From NCBI GenBank assembly GCA_964616405.1, contig CAZTRE010000027.1, forward strand, positions 1-14,058: a DNA stretch of 14,058 bases, given 5' to 3'. Numbering within the stretch: the first letter of the stretch is position 1; every line of letters starts with the position of its first letter. The translations under genes and the position numbers were made by a program. The stretch is from JAEDES01 sp964616405. GTDB lineage: Bacteria; Bacillota_I; Bacilli_A; RF39; UBA660. A model generated the notes under the pieces. That model was not told the DNA's origin and ran no database searches. It saw only the letters and a list, made by a program, of their open reading frames with translations. Positions 6,593-14,058 of the stretch are shown one piece after another.

Positions 6593-7621
6593 TTATTCTA
6601 TTTCACTACTTACAAAATGATACTCATCATTTTCATCTTTAGAGAACGTATAAGTAACAGTAGATGCATTATCTTTGTAATTTTCTAACCCTAATACACC
6701 AAGTTGACTCTTTACAACACCTGTTTTTTGTTCTAATAAATTAGTTTTAGCAAAATCTTTATAAATACCACAATCATATTTATCAATTGGTTTTCCAGCC
6801 TCATCAGTATATTGATTAAAACTAGTAAAAACAACCTTTTCTTTGATTATAATATTATCTGTTTTTCCTTCTCTTAAAGCACTTTCTATTTTGTATAAAT
6901 ATGGATTTATTCCCATTGTTTTAGCGTCTGGGCTTGAACTATCAAATGTAATTAAAAAACAATCGCTCGCAGCATCGTATGACATTACACCTGCATTATA
7001 ATCCCCAACCGATAAATTTAATGAAACATTGATTGGTTCATCAGTACTATAATTATAATTTTCTCCGAAAAAATTAAACATATATTCATCAATCTTTGAC
7101 TTACTAATACTAAAGACAGGTTTAACTTCTTCAGCCTCTGGCTTTTTCTCCTCTTCCTTTTCAGTAGTATCTTCCTTACTATCATCAACATCTAAATCGT
7201 CATCATCTTTTTCAAGTTTTTCATCAGTAGGAGTCATATTTATAAAATCAGAAGCAGTTGCATACCTTAATGCAAAATACATTTTCTCTTGAGTCGTAAA
7301 ATCATCTCGTGTAACGCTACCGCTCCTAAAAAACTTATCACTTCTAATACCTTTTACTTCATATTTTACATTATTATATAAATAAACAACCATCTCATCA
7401 TTAAGATCCATTTCAATATCTTTTCTCTCTACTGGTACTGGTTTTTTATTACCATTAATTAAAGCATCTGTTATAAAATATACAGAAAAACCAGCGATTG
7501 CAGCAACAACTATTACAATAAGGAACTTAATAATTTTCTTTTTTTCATTCTTATCCTCATTATAACCTCCTGACTCTTCTTCATTAAGCGAATCATTAAA
7601 GTTAAAATCATCCATATTCAT
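6593..7621 (-). CDS. Single-pass membrane protein with a large extracytoplasmic domain, function unknown
   Basis: I do not recognise a family. The 342-residue protein has an acidic cytoplasmic N-terminus (1-25), a KNEKKK stop-transfer patch, one hydrophobic helix at about 30-52, and then an outside part. A low-complexity linker rich in D, E and K (about 135-167) divides the outside part into two segments: 60-130 and a longer 168-342 with many aromatic and polar beta-like stretches (YNYSTDEPINVSLNLSVGDYN, VVFTSFNQY, STVTYTFSKDENDEYHFV). There is no lipobox and no catalytic motif I can name. The start at 7621 follows AGAGGTG five bases upstream; an ATG two codons later is a minor alternative. 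It has its own terminator and probably its own promoter. A sensor, adaptor or substrate-binding role at the cell surface is possible but unsupported. Confidence 0.7.
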   Translation of the reverse strand: MNMDDFNFNDSLNEEESGGYNEDKNEKKKIIKFLIVIVVAAIAGFSVYFITDALINGNKKPVPVERKDIEMDLNDEMVVYLYNNVKYEVKGIRSDKFFRSGSVTRDDFTTQEKMYFALRYATASDFINMTPTDEKLEKDDDDLDVDDSKEDTTEKEEEKKPEAEEVKPVFSISKSKIDEYMFNFFGENYNYSTDEPINVSLNLSVGDYNAGVMSYDAASDCFLITFDSSSPDAKTMGINPYLYKIESALREGKTDNIIIKEKVVFTSFNQYTDEAGKPIDKYDCGIYKDFAKTNLLEQKTGVVKSQLGVLGLENYKDNASTVTYTFSKDENDEYHFVSSEIE

Positions 7622-7644
7622 ATTAACACCTCTATCCTAATAAC

Positions 7645-7650
7645 ATTTTA
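7645..7650 (-). promoter_or_regulatory. Possible extended -10 of the single-pass membrane protein gene
   Basis: TAAAAT preceded by TGG fits an extended -10 and would give a leader of about 17 bases. No convincing -35 is found at the right spacing, so the call is tentative. Confidence 0.4.
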
Positions 7651-7692
7651 CCATATTTTTATAAAAAATAAATATAATTTTACTTATTTGAC

Positions 7693-7714
7693 AAAAAAAG
7701 GCTATCAAATAGCC
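7693..7714 (-). terminator. Intrinsic terminator overlapping the yfmH stop codon
   Basis: On the minus strand GGCTAT-TTG-ATAGCC forms a six-base stem followed by seven T. The TGA stop of yfmH (7705-7707) sits in the loop and first stem base, so the last two codons are part of the hairpin. This probably ends the ftsK-to-yfmH transcript. Confidence 0.82.
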
Positions 7715-8979
7715 TCCTCTTTTCGCATCACAACAACTGATTTATTTTCAAAATCTATCATTTCATACACTTTAAGCAAAGTTTTATAATCCATTTTTTT
7801 AATCAAATCAATCTTTTCTGACAAAACTCTATCATATTTCAAATATTCATTAAAAACATTTTGAACAGTTGAATCTATATCGTCAATCATTCGAACCTCA
7901 TTAGCAATCCATACCTTTTTCATTCTCTCAAAATCATCTTCTGTAAATGAATAATTTTTAACTTCTTCTTCTATTTCATGAAGTAATTCTTTTGGACAAT
8001 CACTAGATGCCATAATATAAAAAGTTTTAATATTTTCAATACTTTCCCATTCTGTATAAAAATTATTAAGTAACTTCTTATTACGTGCTTTTTCTCTAAA
8101 TAAAGATGATGCCCCAAACAACAAAGTAGTAATCATCGTTAAATATAAATCTTGATTAACATTATCTAATTTCATCTTAGAACAATCAACCTTAATACCT
8201 ACTCCTATTTTTGGAACTTGTACTAAATGATTAATTTCTTCATACTTCTGTCTGACAGAAATATCCTCTTTTACCTTGCTAACAACAGCTTCACCTTTAT
8301 TTATAATTGGTCCTACTACATCTCTAATAATTTCTATAGCTTCCATTTTATCGAAATTGCCAACAATAACAACAAACATATTATTAGGAGAATAAAAACT
8401 ATTATAACAACTATATAAATCTTCTTTAGTAATCTTTAATATTTCATTAATACTGCCACCAATATCCACTCTTCTTGGATGCTTATGATATATATTTTCA
8501 CGTAATTTCATTTCTAGTTTAAATTCTGGAATATCTTCATACATCTTCAGTTCTTCAGAAATAATTCCTTTTTCTTTTTCAACATTCTCATCTGTATAAA
8601 AAGGTTTATTTACAAAATTAAGTAAATATCTTAAATTCTTTGCAAACTCTTTCGTTCCATAGCAAATATATTGTGTATAATCAAATGAAGTAGATGCATT
8701 AGAACCTGTTCCACTCTCCGAAAAGAATGTAAAAGGATCAACACCATCTTCTTGTTCAAACATTTTATGCTCTAAAAAATGAGCAATTCCATCAGGAACT
8801 TTTATTTCCCTCTTTTCACCTGCAGGAATAAATTTTGTAATCTCCGAACCATATTTTGTTGCGTAACTAATAAAATAATTTTTCTTATTAGCATAAGGTA
8901 GCATTATAACTTCTAAACCATTAGCTAATTTTTCAGTATAACAATTAATATCTAATCCTTCTAATTTAATCTCTTTCAT
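7705..8979 (-). CDS. yfmH: M16-family zinc peptidase, YfmH type
   Basis: A 424-residue M16 (pitrilysin/insulinase) peptidase. The inverted zinc motif HxxEH is present as HFLEH at 67-71, and the third metal ligand is probably E143 in IISEELKMYEDIPE. GTGSNASTSFDYTQY (91-104) is the strand pairing region typical of the family, and the inactive-like second half runs from about 215 to the end. In Bacillota this protein occurs with a catalytically dead partner, here the gene directly upstream, overlapping by 14 bases; the pair probably forms a cytoplasmic heterodimer. The pair is annotated in databases as associated with 5-aminopentanol modification of elongation factor P; no efp gene is in this window, so that role is borrowed knowledge. 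GAGGGG before the ATG supports the start. Confidence 0.87.
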   Translation of the reverse strand: MKEIKLEGLDINCYTEKLANGLEVIMLPYANKKNYFISYATKYGSEITKFIPAGEKREIKVPDGIAHFLEHKMFEQEDGVDPFTFFSESGTGSNASTSFDYTQYICYGTKEFAKNLRYLLNFVNKPFYTDENVEKEKGIISEELKMYEDIPEFKLEMKLRENIYHKHPRRVDIGGSINEILKITKEDLYSCYNSFYSPNNMFVVIVGNFDKMEAIEIIRDVVGPIINKGEAVVSKVKEDISVRQKYEEINHLVQVPKIGVGIKVDCSKMKLDNVNQDLYLTMITTLLFGASSLFREKARNKKLLNNFYTEWESIENIKTFYIMASSDCPKELLHEIEEEVKNYSFTEDDFERMKKVWIANEVRMIDDIDSTVQNVFNEYLKYDRVLSEKIDLIKKMDYKTLLKVYEMIDFENKSVVVMRKEEAI

Positions 8980-10234
8980 CCTTAATCCCCTCTAACAAAA
9001 ATATGGTATCTAATCTTACTTTTCTCGCCACTTTCACAATCTCTTCCTTAGTAACTTTCATGATCATTTCCCGTTTAACATCAATAGTATCAGTTCCAAT
9101 CAATTCCATCATTAAATAATTATCAATAATACGATCAGGGCTTTCTTGAACTTCCTCTAAAGCCGTTAAAAAATATTCTCTTGCAATCGAAATATCAGCC
9201 TCACTAAATTTACCACGACGCATATCTTCTAAATCCTTTTCAATCAACTTAACCGTTTTACTATAATTGTCTTTATCAATACCAGCTTGAATAATAAGCA
9301 ATCTATCCAATTTATTAGGTACCGAATACACAGTATAACAAAGTGAATTTTCCTCACGTACTTCTTTAAATAACTTAGAGTCACTACCACCACCAAATAT
9401 TATATTATATAAAGTTAAAACATAATTTCTCTCATAGTCATCAAGTCCATTAGTTCGACATGCAATTGATAATTTTGATTGTGAATTATCGATTTTTTCA
9501 TTAAATTCCCTTTTCCTACGAACATCCTTTTCTTCTAATAAATAAGGAACTTTCACTTTCTTTAATGTACGAAGTGAAAAATATTGTCTAAACAAATTAC
9601 TACAAGCATCACAATCAACATCACCAAGTACAAAAATATCTACCAAATCACTTTTAAGCATACTCATATAATATTCATATAAATTTTCTTCATTAATAGA
9701 ATCTAAATCTCCTAAATAACCAGTTAATCTATAAGAAGTAGGTGCCTCACTATCAAATTCTTCAAACATTCTAATTAAACTATAATTGGCCGAATCTTCT
9801 TTAATTGAGTTTAATGACAACCGACAATTATTCTTAACAATATCAAGCTTTTCTCTATTAAATTTTCCCTCAACAACATCTGGATTAAAAATAATCTCAC
9901 TTAAAAATTTTACTGCTTTATTAAAATTATTTTCTTCCGTATATTTATCATTTAATACATTCAAATGAAATGTCATTGTAATATAATTTCCTAATCTGCT
10001 ATTACTAGTAGATACATCAGCCGCATACAAATCTTGAGCTTTTATAGTCAAATCTCTCTTACTTCCATAATTTTTGCTAGACTGCATTAATAGATCACTT
10101 ATAATATTACGTTTAGTAATATCTTCCTTTGCAATCGGCCTCCTAAATACAACTTTAACTGCTACTGTCTTAAATTTATCTGTCCTTATAAAATGTAGTT
10201 TAAACGACCCCATATCTTTCTTTATATATTTCAT
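8966..10234 (-). CDS. yfmF: Inactive M16 peptidase homologue, YfmF type
   Basis: A 422-residue M16-fold protein from the chosen start. Where the zinc motif HxxEH should be, the sequence reads NIISDLLMQSS, with no histidines, so it should not be a peptidase on its own. This is typical of YfmF, the non-catalytic partner of YfmH. Family features remain: a LTIKAQDLYAADVSTSNSRLGNYI segment, LGDVD near the end of the first half, and the GGGSDSKLFKEVREENSLCYTVYS segment in the second half, which is the R/Y-containing substrate-binding signature of M16 C-terminal domains. The open frame could start at 10252, but AGGTGG (10244-10249) lies nine bases before the ATG at 10234, so that start is better. 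The 48-base gap to deoD shows no convincing promoter, suggesting cotranscription. Confidence 0.85.
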   Translation of the reverse strand: MKYIKKDMGSFKLHFIRTDKFKTVAVKVVFRRPIAKEDITKRNIISDLLMQSSKNYGSKRDLTIKAQDLYAADVSTSNSRLGNYITMTFHLNVLNDKYTEENNFNKAVKFLSEIIFNPDVVEGKFNREKLDIVKNNCRLSLNSIKEDSANYSLIRMFEEFDSEAPTSYRLTGYLGDLDSINEENLYEYYMSMLKSDLVDIFVLGDVDCDACSNLFRQYFSLRTLKKVKVPYLLEEKDVRRKREFNEKIDNSQSKLSIACRTNGLDDYERNYVLTLYNIIFGGGSDSKLFKEVREENSLCYTVYSVPNKLDRLLIIQAGIDKDNYSKTVKLIEKDLEDMRRGKFSEADISIAREYFLTALEEVQESPDRIIDNYLMMELIGTDTIDVKREMIMKVTKEEIVKVARKVRLDTIFLLEGIKDERD

Positions 10235-10243
10235 GTATCTCAC

Positions 10244-10249
10244 CCACCT
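10244..10249 (-). promoter_or_regulatory. Ribosome binding site that fixes the yfmF start
   Basis: AGGTGG nine bases before the ATG at 10234. It lies within the first codons of the longer frame starting at 10252 and so favours the shorter protein. Confidence 0.6.
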
Positions 10250-10282
10250 CATTTGTTAGTATACGTAAATTTTTATCATTTA

Positions 10283-10990
10283 TTATAACAATGATTCTAA
10301 TGCAATTGTTATCATATCATTAAGGCTTGTTTGTCTCTCTTCACTACTTAATGCTTTTTTATCATACTTTGAGTCAACTACTGTCAAAAGGCAAGCCGCT
10401 TCTCTTTTTAATTTATGAGCTAAATAAAACAAACCAAAAGCTTCCATATCATTTCCTAAATAATCATCATCTGGGAAACAACTCATAAATTTATTTTGAT
10501 CAACATAAGGATCAAACACATCACTTGTAATAATTTTCCCTGCTTTAACCGGAATATCTAGTTTTTCAGCGGTTTCTAATATATTATCATTTAATTTTTT
10601 AGATGCAGAATACTCTTTATCACGATCCCCATCAAATAATAATGGGAAAGTACTTACCGAATAAGCATTTGTCGCTAACAAAACATCCATTAACTTTATG
10701 CCACGATAAACAGTTCCACACGTTCCCACTCTAATAATTTTTTTTACATCATAAAATTTATATAATTCATATGCATAAATTCCAATACTAGGAATTCCCA
10801 TACCATGAGAAAATATAGTAACCCTTTTACCTTTATAATACCCAGTAAAACCATACATATTCCTTACTTCATTTACCATTTTATACTCATCTAAAAAATG
10901 CTGTGCAATATATTTAGCTCTTAATGGATCGCCTGACATTATCACAACATCAGCAATATCCTCTTTTTTACTTTCAATATGAATTGACAT
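10283..10990 (-). CDS. deoD: Purine-nucleoside phosphorylase, DeoD type
   Basis: Cleaves purine (deoxy)nucleosides with phosphate to free base and (deoxy)ribose-1-phosphate in nucleoside salvage; the DeoD type is usually a cytoplasmic hexamer. At 235 residues it has normal length. MSIHI at the N-terminus carries the H4 that reaches the neighbouring active site; GDPLRAKY (20-27) gives the phosphate-binding G20 and R24; RVGTCG (87-92) includes R87; DMEAF (181-185) matches the ribose-binding MEx motif; D206 in VVDS is the catalytic aspartate, and ERQTSLNDMI is the usual family tail. Two positions drift from the common form: D for the first E of EMEA, and V for S in SD. AAGGAGG seven bases before the ATG is a strong ribosome site. 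It lies between a membrane protein gene and yfmF, probably in one operon. Confidence 0.92.
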   Translation of the reverse strand: MSIHIESKKEDIADVVIMSGDPLRAKYIAQHFLDEYKMVNEVRNMYGFTGYYKGKRVTIFSHGMGIPSIGIYAYELYKFYDVKKIIRVGTCGTVYRGIKLMDVLLATNAYSVSTFPLLFDGDRDKEYSASKKLNDNILETAEKLDIPVKAGKIITSDVFDPYVDQNKFMSCFPDDDYLGNDMEAFGLFYLAHKLKREAACLLTVVDSKYDKKALSSEERQTSLNDMITIALESLL

Positions 10991-11060
10991 TTTATTTCCT
11001 CCTTTTATTTACTCTTCTTTAAAATTACTATTAAATTAAAGCACAATCTTTTATCCAAAA

Positions 11061-11552
11061 CTATATTTTACAACTTTCATTATCTTGCTTACTATTACCT
11101 TTAACTTTGCTTTTTCTTATATATGCATAACATATTGGTAGAATTAAAAATACTCCAACAAATATAGATAAAAAATCAACCAATATTGTAGAAAGTGGAA
11201 CAATTATATTACCTATAATAAGCATTAAGATTCTCAAAAGAAGTAAAATTGTAAACCACTTTTTATAATTCTTTTTTCCTAGTATTTTTGATAGTGGTAA
11301 CAGCATAAATATAATTGCATAAATAGACACAACCAATTCTATAGACACAACACAACTAAATGCTAAAGATGCTTGATTAAAAAATTCATCAAGTGGTTCA
11401 TCACCAAATGCATAATTATTAAAATTATCAGAATAATTAATGTCAGATGTCACTTTGACATTTAAATTTAAATTACCGCATACAAATATAATACTTATTA
11501 CTACAACTAGTAACACCAAAAACCAAACAAGTTTTTTCATAAAATTCTTCAT
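11061..11552 (-). CDS. Small four-helix membrane protein, function unknown
   Basis: A 163-residue hydrophobic protein I cannot assign. Predicted membrane helices lie at about 8-26, 62-88, 99-119 and 122-145, with a polar, acidic loop at 30-60 (TSDINYSDNFNNYAFGDEP), a basic LGKKNYKKW patch between helices 2 and 3, and a hydrophilic lysine-rich tail. By the positive-inside rule the 30-60 loop is outside and both ends are inside. The first ATG, 21 bases after the ftsK stop, has no clear ribosome site; an ATG four codons later is equally possible. Translational coupling to ftsK may make up for this. Cysteines at 25, 67, 141 and 161 show no motif. Confidence 0.7.
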   Translation of the reverse strand: MKNFMKKLVWFLVLLVVVISIIFVCGNLNLNVKVTSDINYSDNFNNYAFGDEPLDEFFNQASLAFSCVVSIELVVSIYAIIFMLLPLSKILGKKNYKKWFTILLLLRILMLIIGNIIVPLSTILVDFLSIFVGVFLILPICYAYIRKSKVKGNSKQDNESCKI

Positions 11553-11573
11553 GATATTTCAAAAAAGAAGTAA

Positions 11574-13856
11574 TTAATATTCATCTCTTACTTCTTCTCC
11601 TCCTTCATCATTTAACGATACTAACACTTCTCGAGGTTTTGAACCGTTTTGTGGTCCAATAATTCCTCGTTCTTCTAATAAATCAATTATTCTAGCTGCT
11701 CTATTATATCCTAATTTAAATTTTCTTTGAAAAAGAGAAGCACTAGCTTTTTGTGTTTCAATAACAAATTTAACTATATCATTATATAAAGGATCATCTT
11801 GGTCAGTTGTACCATCCATATCTGCAAGTCCGCTGCTTGATGCACTAGTATCAACTGCCTCTAAATTTAATAATGAATCATCATACTGAGCCTTTTGCTG
11901 TTCAACAGTAAAGTCAATTATTCTCTTAATTTCATCATCATTAATAAATGAACCTTGAATACGGGTTGGAACATTTACGCCTATTGGTAAGAACAACATA
12001 TCACCTTTACCAAGCAACTTCTCCGCCCCAGTTTGATCAAGTATTGTTCTAGAATCAATTCCAGAGCCTACTGCAAATGAAATACGAGATGGAATATTTG
12101 CCTTAATTAATCCCGTAATAACCTCAGTAGATGGTCTTTGTGTTGCGACAATTAAATGCATTCCTGCTGCACGAGCTTTTTGTGTAATACGCAAAATCGA
12201 ATCTTCAACTTCTTTAGCTGCCACCATCATCAAATCAGCCAACTCATCAATTATAATAACTATATATGGCATTCTTGGTTTTTGTGCATCAGTCTCTTTA
12301 TGTTCTTTATTCCATTTTTCAACATAAGCATTATAGCCTTCAATATTCTTTGTTTTCGAATCGCTAAATGTTTGGTAACGTCTTTCCATTTCATTAACCA
12401 TCTTTGCAAGTGCCACTGCCGCTTTCTTAGGATCAGAAACAACTGGACACAATAGATGCGGAATACCATTATAAACTGACAATTCAACAACTTTTGGATC
12501 CACCATAACCATTTTAACTTCATCAGGTCTTGCCCGCATTAAAATAGAACAAATAATTCCATTAACACAAACAGACTTACCAGAACCTGTTGTACCAGCA
12601 ATTAACATATGTGGCATTTTATTAACTTCACATACCCCAATATCACCCATAATACTCTTACCAAGTGGTACCATTAACTTTTTTTCAGGTGATGAAGTCA
12701 TTAATTTACTGCTAATAATTTCATAAAAGCTAACCGGTGTTGCCACCTCATTTGCAAATTCAATACCAACCGTATTCTTTCCAGGAATCGGCGCTTGAAT
12801 TTTAACATCTTTTTTTGCTAAAGCCAATGCTATTTCACGATCAATTGACGTAATTTTATTTACTCTTGTACCTGATGCAATTTCCAATTCATATTGAGCG
12901 ACCGTTGGTCCAATATGGACTTCAACAACCTTACCAATAATCTTAAAATCACGAAGTACTCTTTCTAGTGTTTCAATATTCTTTTCAATTATCGCACTAT
13001 CTGTTTCGTTTGCTTTCTTCTTAGGTTTATCAAGAAGACTTAGAGGTGGTAATTGATAAGTCTTATTTGTACTAATAATATCTTTTTTCTCAAAATCATC
13101 TTTTTTATCTACTGTATTACAATCCTTAATTTGAACATTTTTAAGTTCATCAATACTAGATATTTTAATCTTTTTATCATTTTCTTTGTCTTCATCATCT
13201 ATATTATTACCATTGTTAATGATAACCGGGCTCTTCTTACCTTTAGCTTCCTTATTATCATGGGCAGATATCTTGTTTTTAGCCGCTGCCATTTTATTTT
13301 TAACAAAATCAACAATCGAGAACCCAGTTACAACTAAAACTCCCGATGCCATTAATACGATCGATATAATTTGCATTCCCTTATACGAAAATAATGCAGT
13401 AAAAACAATTGAAAAAACTCCACCAATTACTCCACCACCAGGACTAAACATGTTGCTTAATTGTCCGGTTTTCATTATTTCATTAAAAGACGCTACCAAT
13501 TGATTAATAGTTTCCCTAAAAATAATCATTGAATTATAATTATTTTGTACTACAAAATCCCAATGCATCCACACTAAAAAACCAAGCAAAAAAATATATA
13601 TACCTACTAATTTAGAGGTAAATAGATCTGGTTTTTCACGTTTTACCAACAAATAAGCACCCATTATCCCTATTGCCACCAATAATAATATATATAATGA
13701 ACCAACTAAAAACACTGAAAATGACGCAACCATTTCTCCAACAGGCCCATATTTTCCAATACCAAGTATAGCCGCAAGAATAAACACAATTCCATATAAT
13801 TCAGCTGTATATTTAAACTTTGATTTTACTACTTTTTTTCTTTTTCTCTTAGCCAT
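11574..13856 (-). CDS. ftsK: DNA translocase FtsK/SpoIIIE
   Basis: A septum-anchored ATP-driven DNA pump that clears chromosomes from the division site. The 760-residue protein has a basic N-terminus, membrane helices at about 18-38, 43-70, 83-100, 142-158 and 161-183, and a charged linker at 190-290. The FtsK alpha/beta motor follows: GPTVAQYELEIASGTRVNKI (316-335), Walker A GTTGSGKS (421-428), DPKVVELSVYNGIPHLL (453-469), Walker B VIIIDELADL (533-542) and ATQRPS (571-576). The C-terminal winged-helix gamma domain (687-748) contains SASLFQRKFKLGYNRAARIID and ends GPQNGSKPREVL, so it should read polar DNA motifs and contact XerD. The length is close to Bacillus SpoIIIE. AGGAG nine bases before the ATG supports the start. 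It heads the likely operon that runs to yfmH; spoIIIE also precedes the ymfF-ymfH pair in Bacillus. Confidence 0.95.
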   Translation of the reverse strand: MAKRKRKKVVKSKFKYTAELYGIVFILAAILGIGKYGPVGEMVASFSVFLVGSLYILLLVAIGIMGAYLLVKREKPDLFTSKLVGIYIFLLGFLVWMHWDFVVQNNYNSMIIFRETINQLVASFNEIMKTGQLSNMFSPGGGVIGGVFSIVFTALFSYKGMQIISIVLMASGVLVVTGFSIVDFVKNKMAAAKNKISAHDNKEAKGKKSPVIINNGNNIDDEDKENDKKIKISSIDELKNVQIKDCNTVDKKDDFEKKDIISTNKTYQLPPLSLLDKPKKKANETDSAIIEKNIETLERVLRDFKIIGKVVEVHIGPTVAQYELEIASGTRVNKITSIDREIALALAKKDVKIQAPIPGKNTVGIEFANEVATPVSFYEIISSKLMTSSPEKKLMVPLGKSIMGDIGVCEVNKMPHMLIAGTTGSGKSVCVNGIICSILMRARPDEVKMVMVDPKVVELSVYNGIPHLLCPVVSDPKKAAVALAKMVNEMERRYQTFSDSKTKNIEGYNAYVEKWNKEHKETDAQKPRMPYIVIIIDELADLMMVAAKEVEDSILRITQKARAAGMHLIVATQRPSTEVITGLIKANIPSRISFAVGSGIDSRTILDQTGAEKLLGKGDMLFLPIGVNVPTRIQGSFINDDEIKRIIDFTVEQQKAQYDDSLLNLEAVDTSASSSGLADMDGTTDQDDPLYNDIVKFVIETQKASASLFQRKFKLGYNRAARIIDLLEERGIIGPQNGSKPREVLVSLNDEGGEEVRDEY

Positions 13857-13885
13857 AATAAATAACTCCTATCATTTACAACTCA

Positions 13886-13891
13886 ATTATA
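13886..13891 (-). promoter_or_regulatory. Likely -10 box of the ftsK operon promoter
   Basis: A perfect TATAAT on the minus strand. The best -35 at 17 bases upstream is the weak TTTTAA. The leader would be about 22 bases and keep the AGGAG site. Confidence 0.5.
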
Positions 13892-13991
13892 CTACAAATA
13901 TTTACTATTTAAAATATAAATCGCCATTCTTTACACCATTTGAATCCATAATGAATATATTAAACAAATAATATTTACGTAAAATTACAAC

Positions 13992-14058
13992 TTATTTAAG
14001 ACTAATTATTTCTTTCTCAGTTAAACCGGTACATTCTGAAATAGTATTAATATCAATA
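13992..14058 (-). CDS. C-terminal tip of a gene cut by the window edge, resembling Rpn/PD-(D/E)XK transposase-like proteins
   Basis: On the minus strand the last 21 codons read IDINTISECTGLTEKEIISL and K, then TAA. This pattern, I-x-x-I-S-x-x-TGL-[ST]-x-x-E-I, is the typical end of Rpn/PDDEXK-family transposase-like nucleases and of related proteins in low-GC Bacillota. Only the tail is visible, so the domain itself cannot be checked. No terminator is obvious between it and the ftsK promoter; TTTACGTAAA at 13974-13983 is a short palindrome without a T-run. Other helical proteins can end similarly, so this is a suggestion. Confidence 0.4.
   Translation of the reverse strand, partial: IDINTISECTGLTEKEIISLK

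Noticed and set aside
10253..10282. Promoter between deoD and yfmF
   Set aside because: TATACT is present but has no acceptable -35 at 16-18 bases and no extended -10, so cotranscription is the simpler reading.
12156..12523. Overlapping open frames on both strands inside ftsK
   Set aside because: They cover the motor domain of ftsK, are rich in His, Cys and Trp as expected for shadow frames, and resemble no protein family.
13053..13503. Plus-strand hydrophobic frames opposite the ftsK N-terminus
   Set aside because: They are complements of the ftsK linker and membrane helices. AT-rich antisense reading produces long Ile/Leu/Phe runs without being a gene.
13974..13983. TTTACGTAAA palindrome
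   Set aside because: A short AT-rich palindrome is expected by chance at this base composition, and it has no partner or T-run.
1..14058. CRISPR array, tRNA or rRNA gene, or a defence or prophage island
   Set aside because: No regularly spaced repeats, no tRNA-like or rRNA-like sequence and no phage or nuclease cassette were seen; nearly all the space is accounted for by the listed genes.

Overview
The window is very AT-rich, has short gaps, and every recognisable gene lies on the minus strand. TGG encodes tryptophan and TGA is used as a stop (yfmH), so the genetic code is standard. Low GC, strong AAGGAGG-type ribosome binding sites, a spoIIIE/ftsK gene near a yfmF-yfmH pair (an order resembling Bacillus), and a lepA-hemW pair point to a low-GC Bacillota. 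A small-genome gut Bacilli lineage of the RF39/Erysipelotrichia kind is my guess; the exact taxon is inference.

Layout in the direction of transcription (high to low coordinates). At 13992-14058 is the C-terminal tip of a gene cut by the window edge, resembling the end of Rpn/PD-(D/E)XK transposase-like proteins. Then follows a probable operon: ftsK/spoIIIE (11574-13856), a four-helix membrane protein (11061-11552), purine nucleoside phosphorylase deoD (10283-10990), an inactive M16 peptidase homologue yfmF (8966-10234) and an active-site-bearing M16 peptidase yfmH (7705-8979). It ends at a terminator whose hairpin contains the yfmH stop codon. Next is a single-pass membrane protein of unknown function (6593-7621) with its own terminator.

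The most unusual part is 4491-6534: two tandem paralogues of a divergent sigma-70-like protein, each with its own near-identical promoter, leader and first 17 codons, but diverged in the middle and in the DNA-reading helix of region 4. They look like a head-to-tail duplication of a unit of about 1.02 kb, followed by specialisation.

Next comes an operon with a well-defined promoter (4381-4409): lepA (EF4), hemW (radical SAM heme chaperone) and a small HD-domain phosphohydrolase. lepA and hemW abut, hemW and the HD gene overlap, and a terminator again holds the last stop codon. The window ends with a monocistronic-looking thymidylate kinase gene, tmk (31-702).

Most genes are housekeeping: translation, heme handling, nucleotide metabolism and chromosome segregation. 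No rRNA, tRNA, CRISPR array or insertion sequence was seen. No stretch longer than 300 bases lacks a gene; the longest gap is 703-895.
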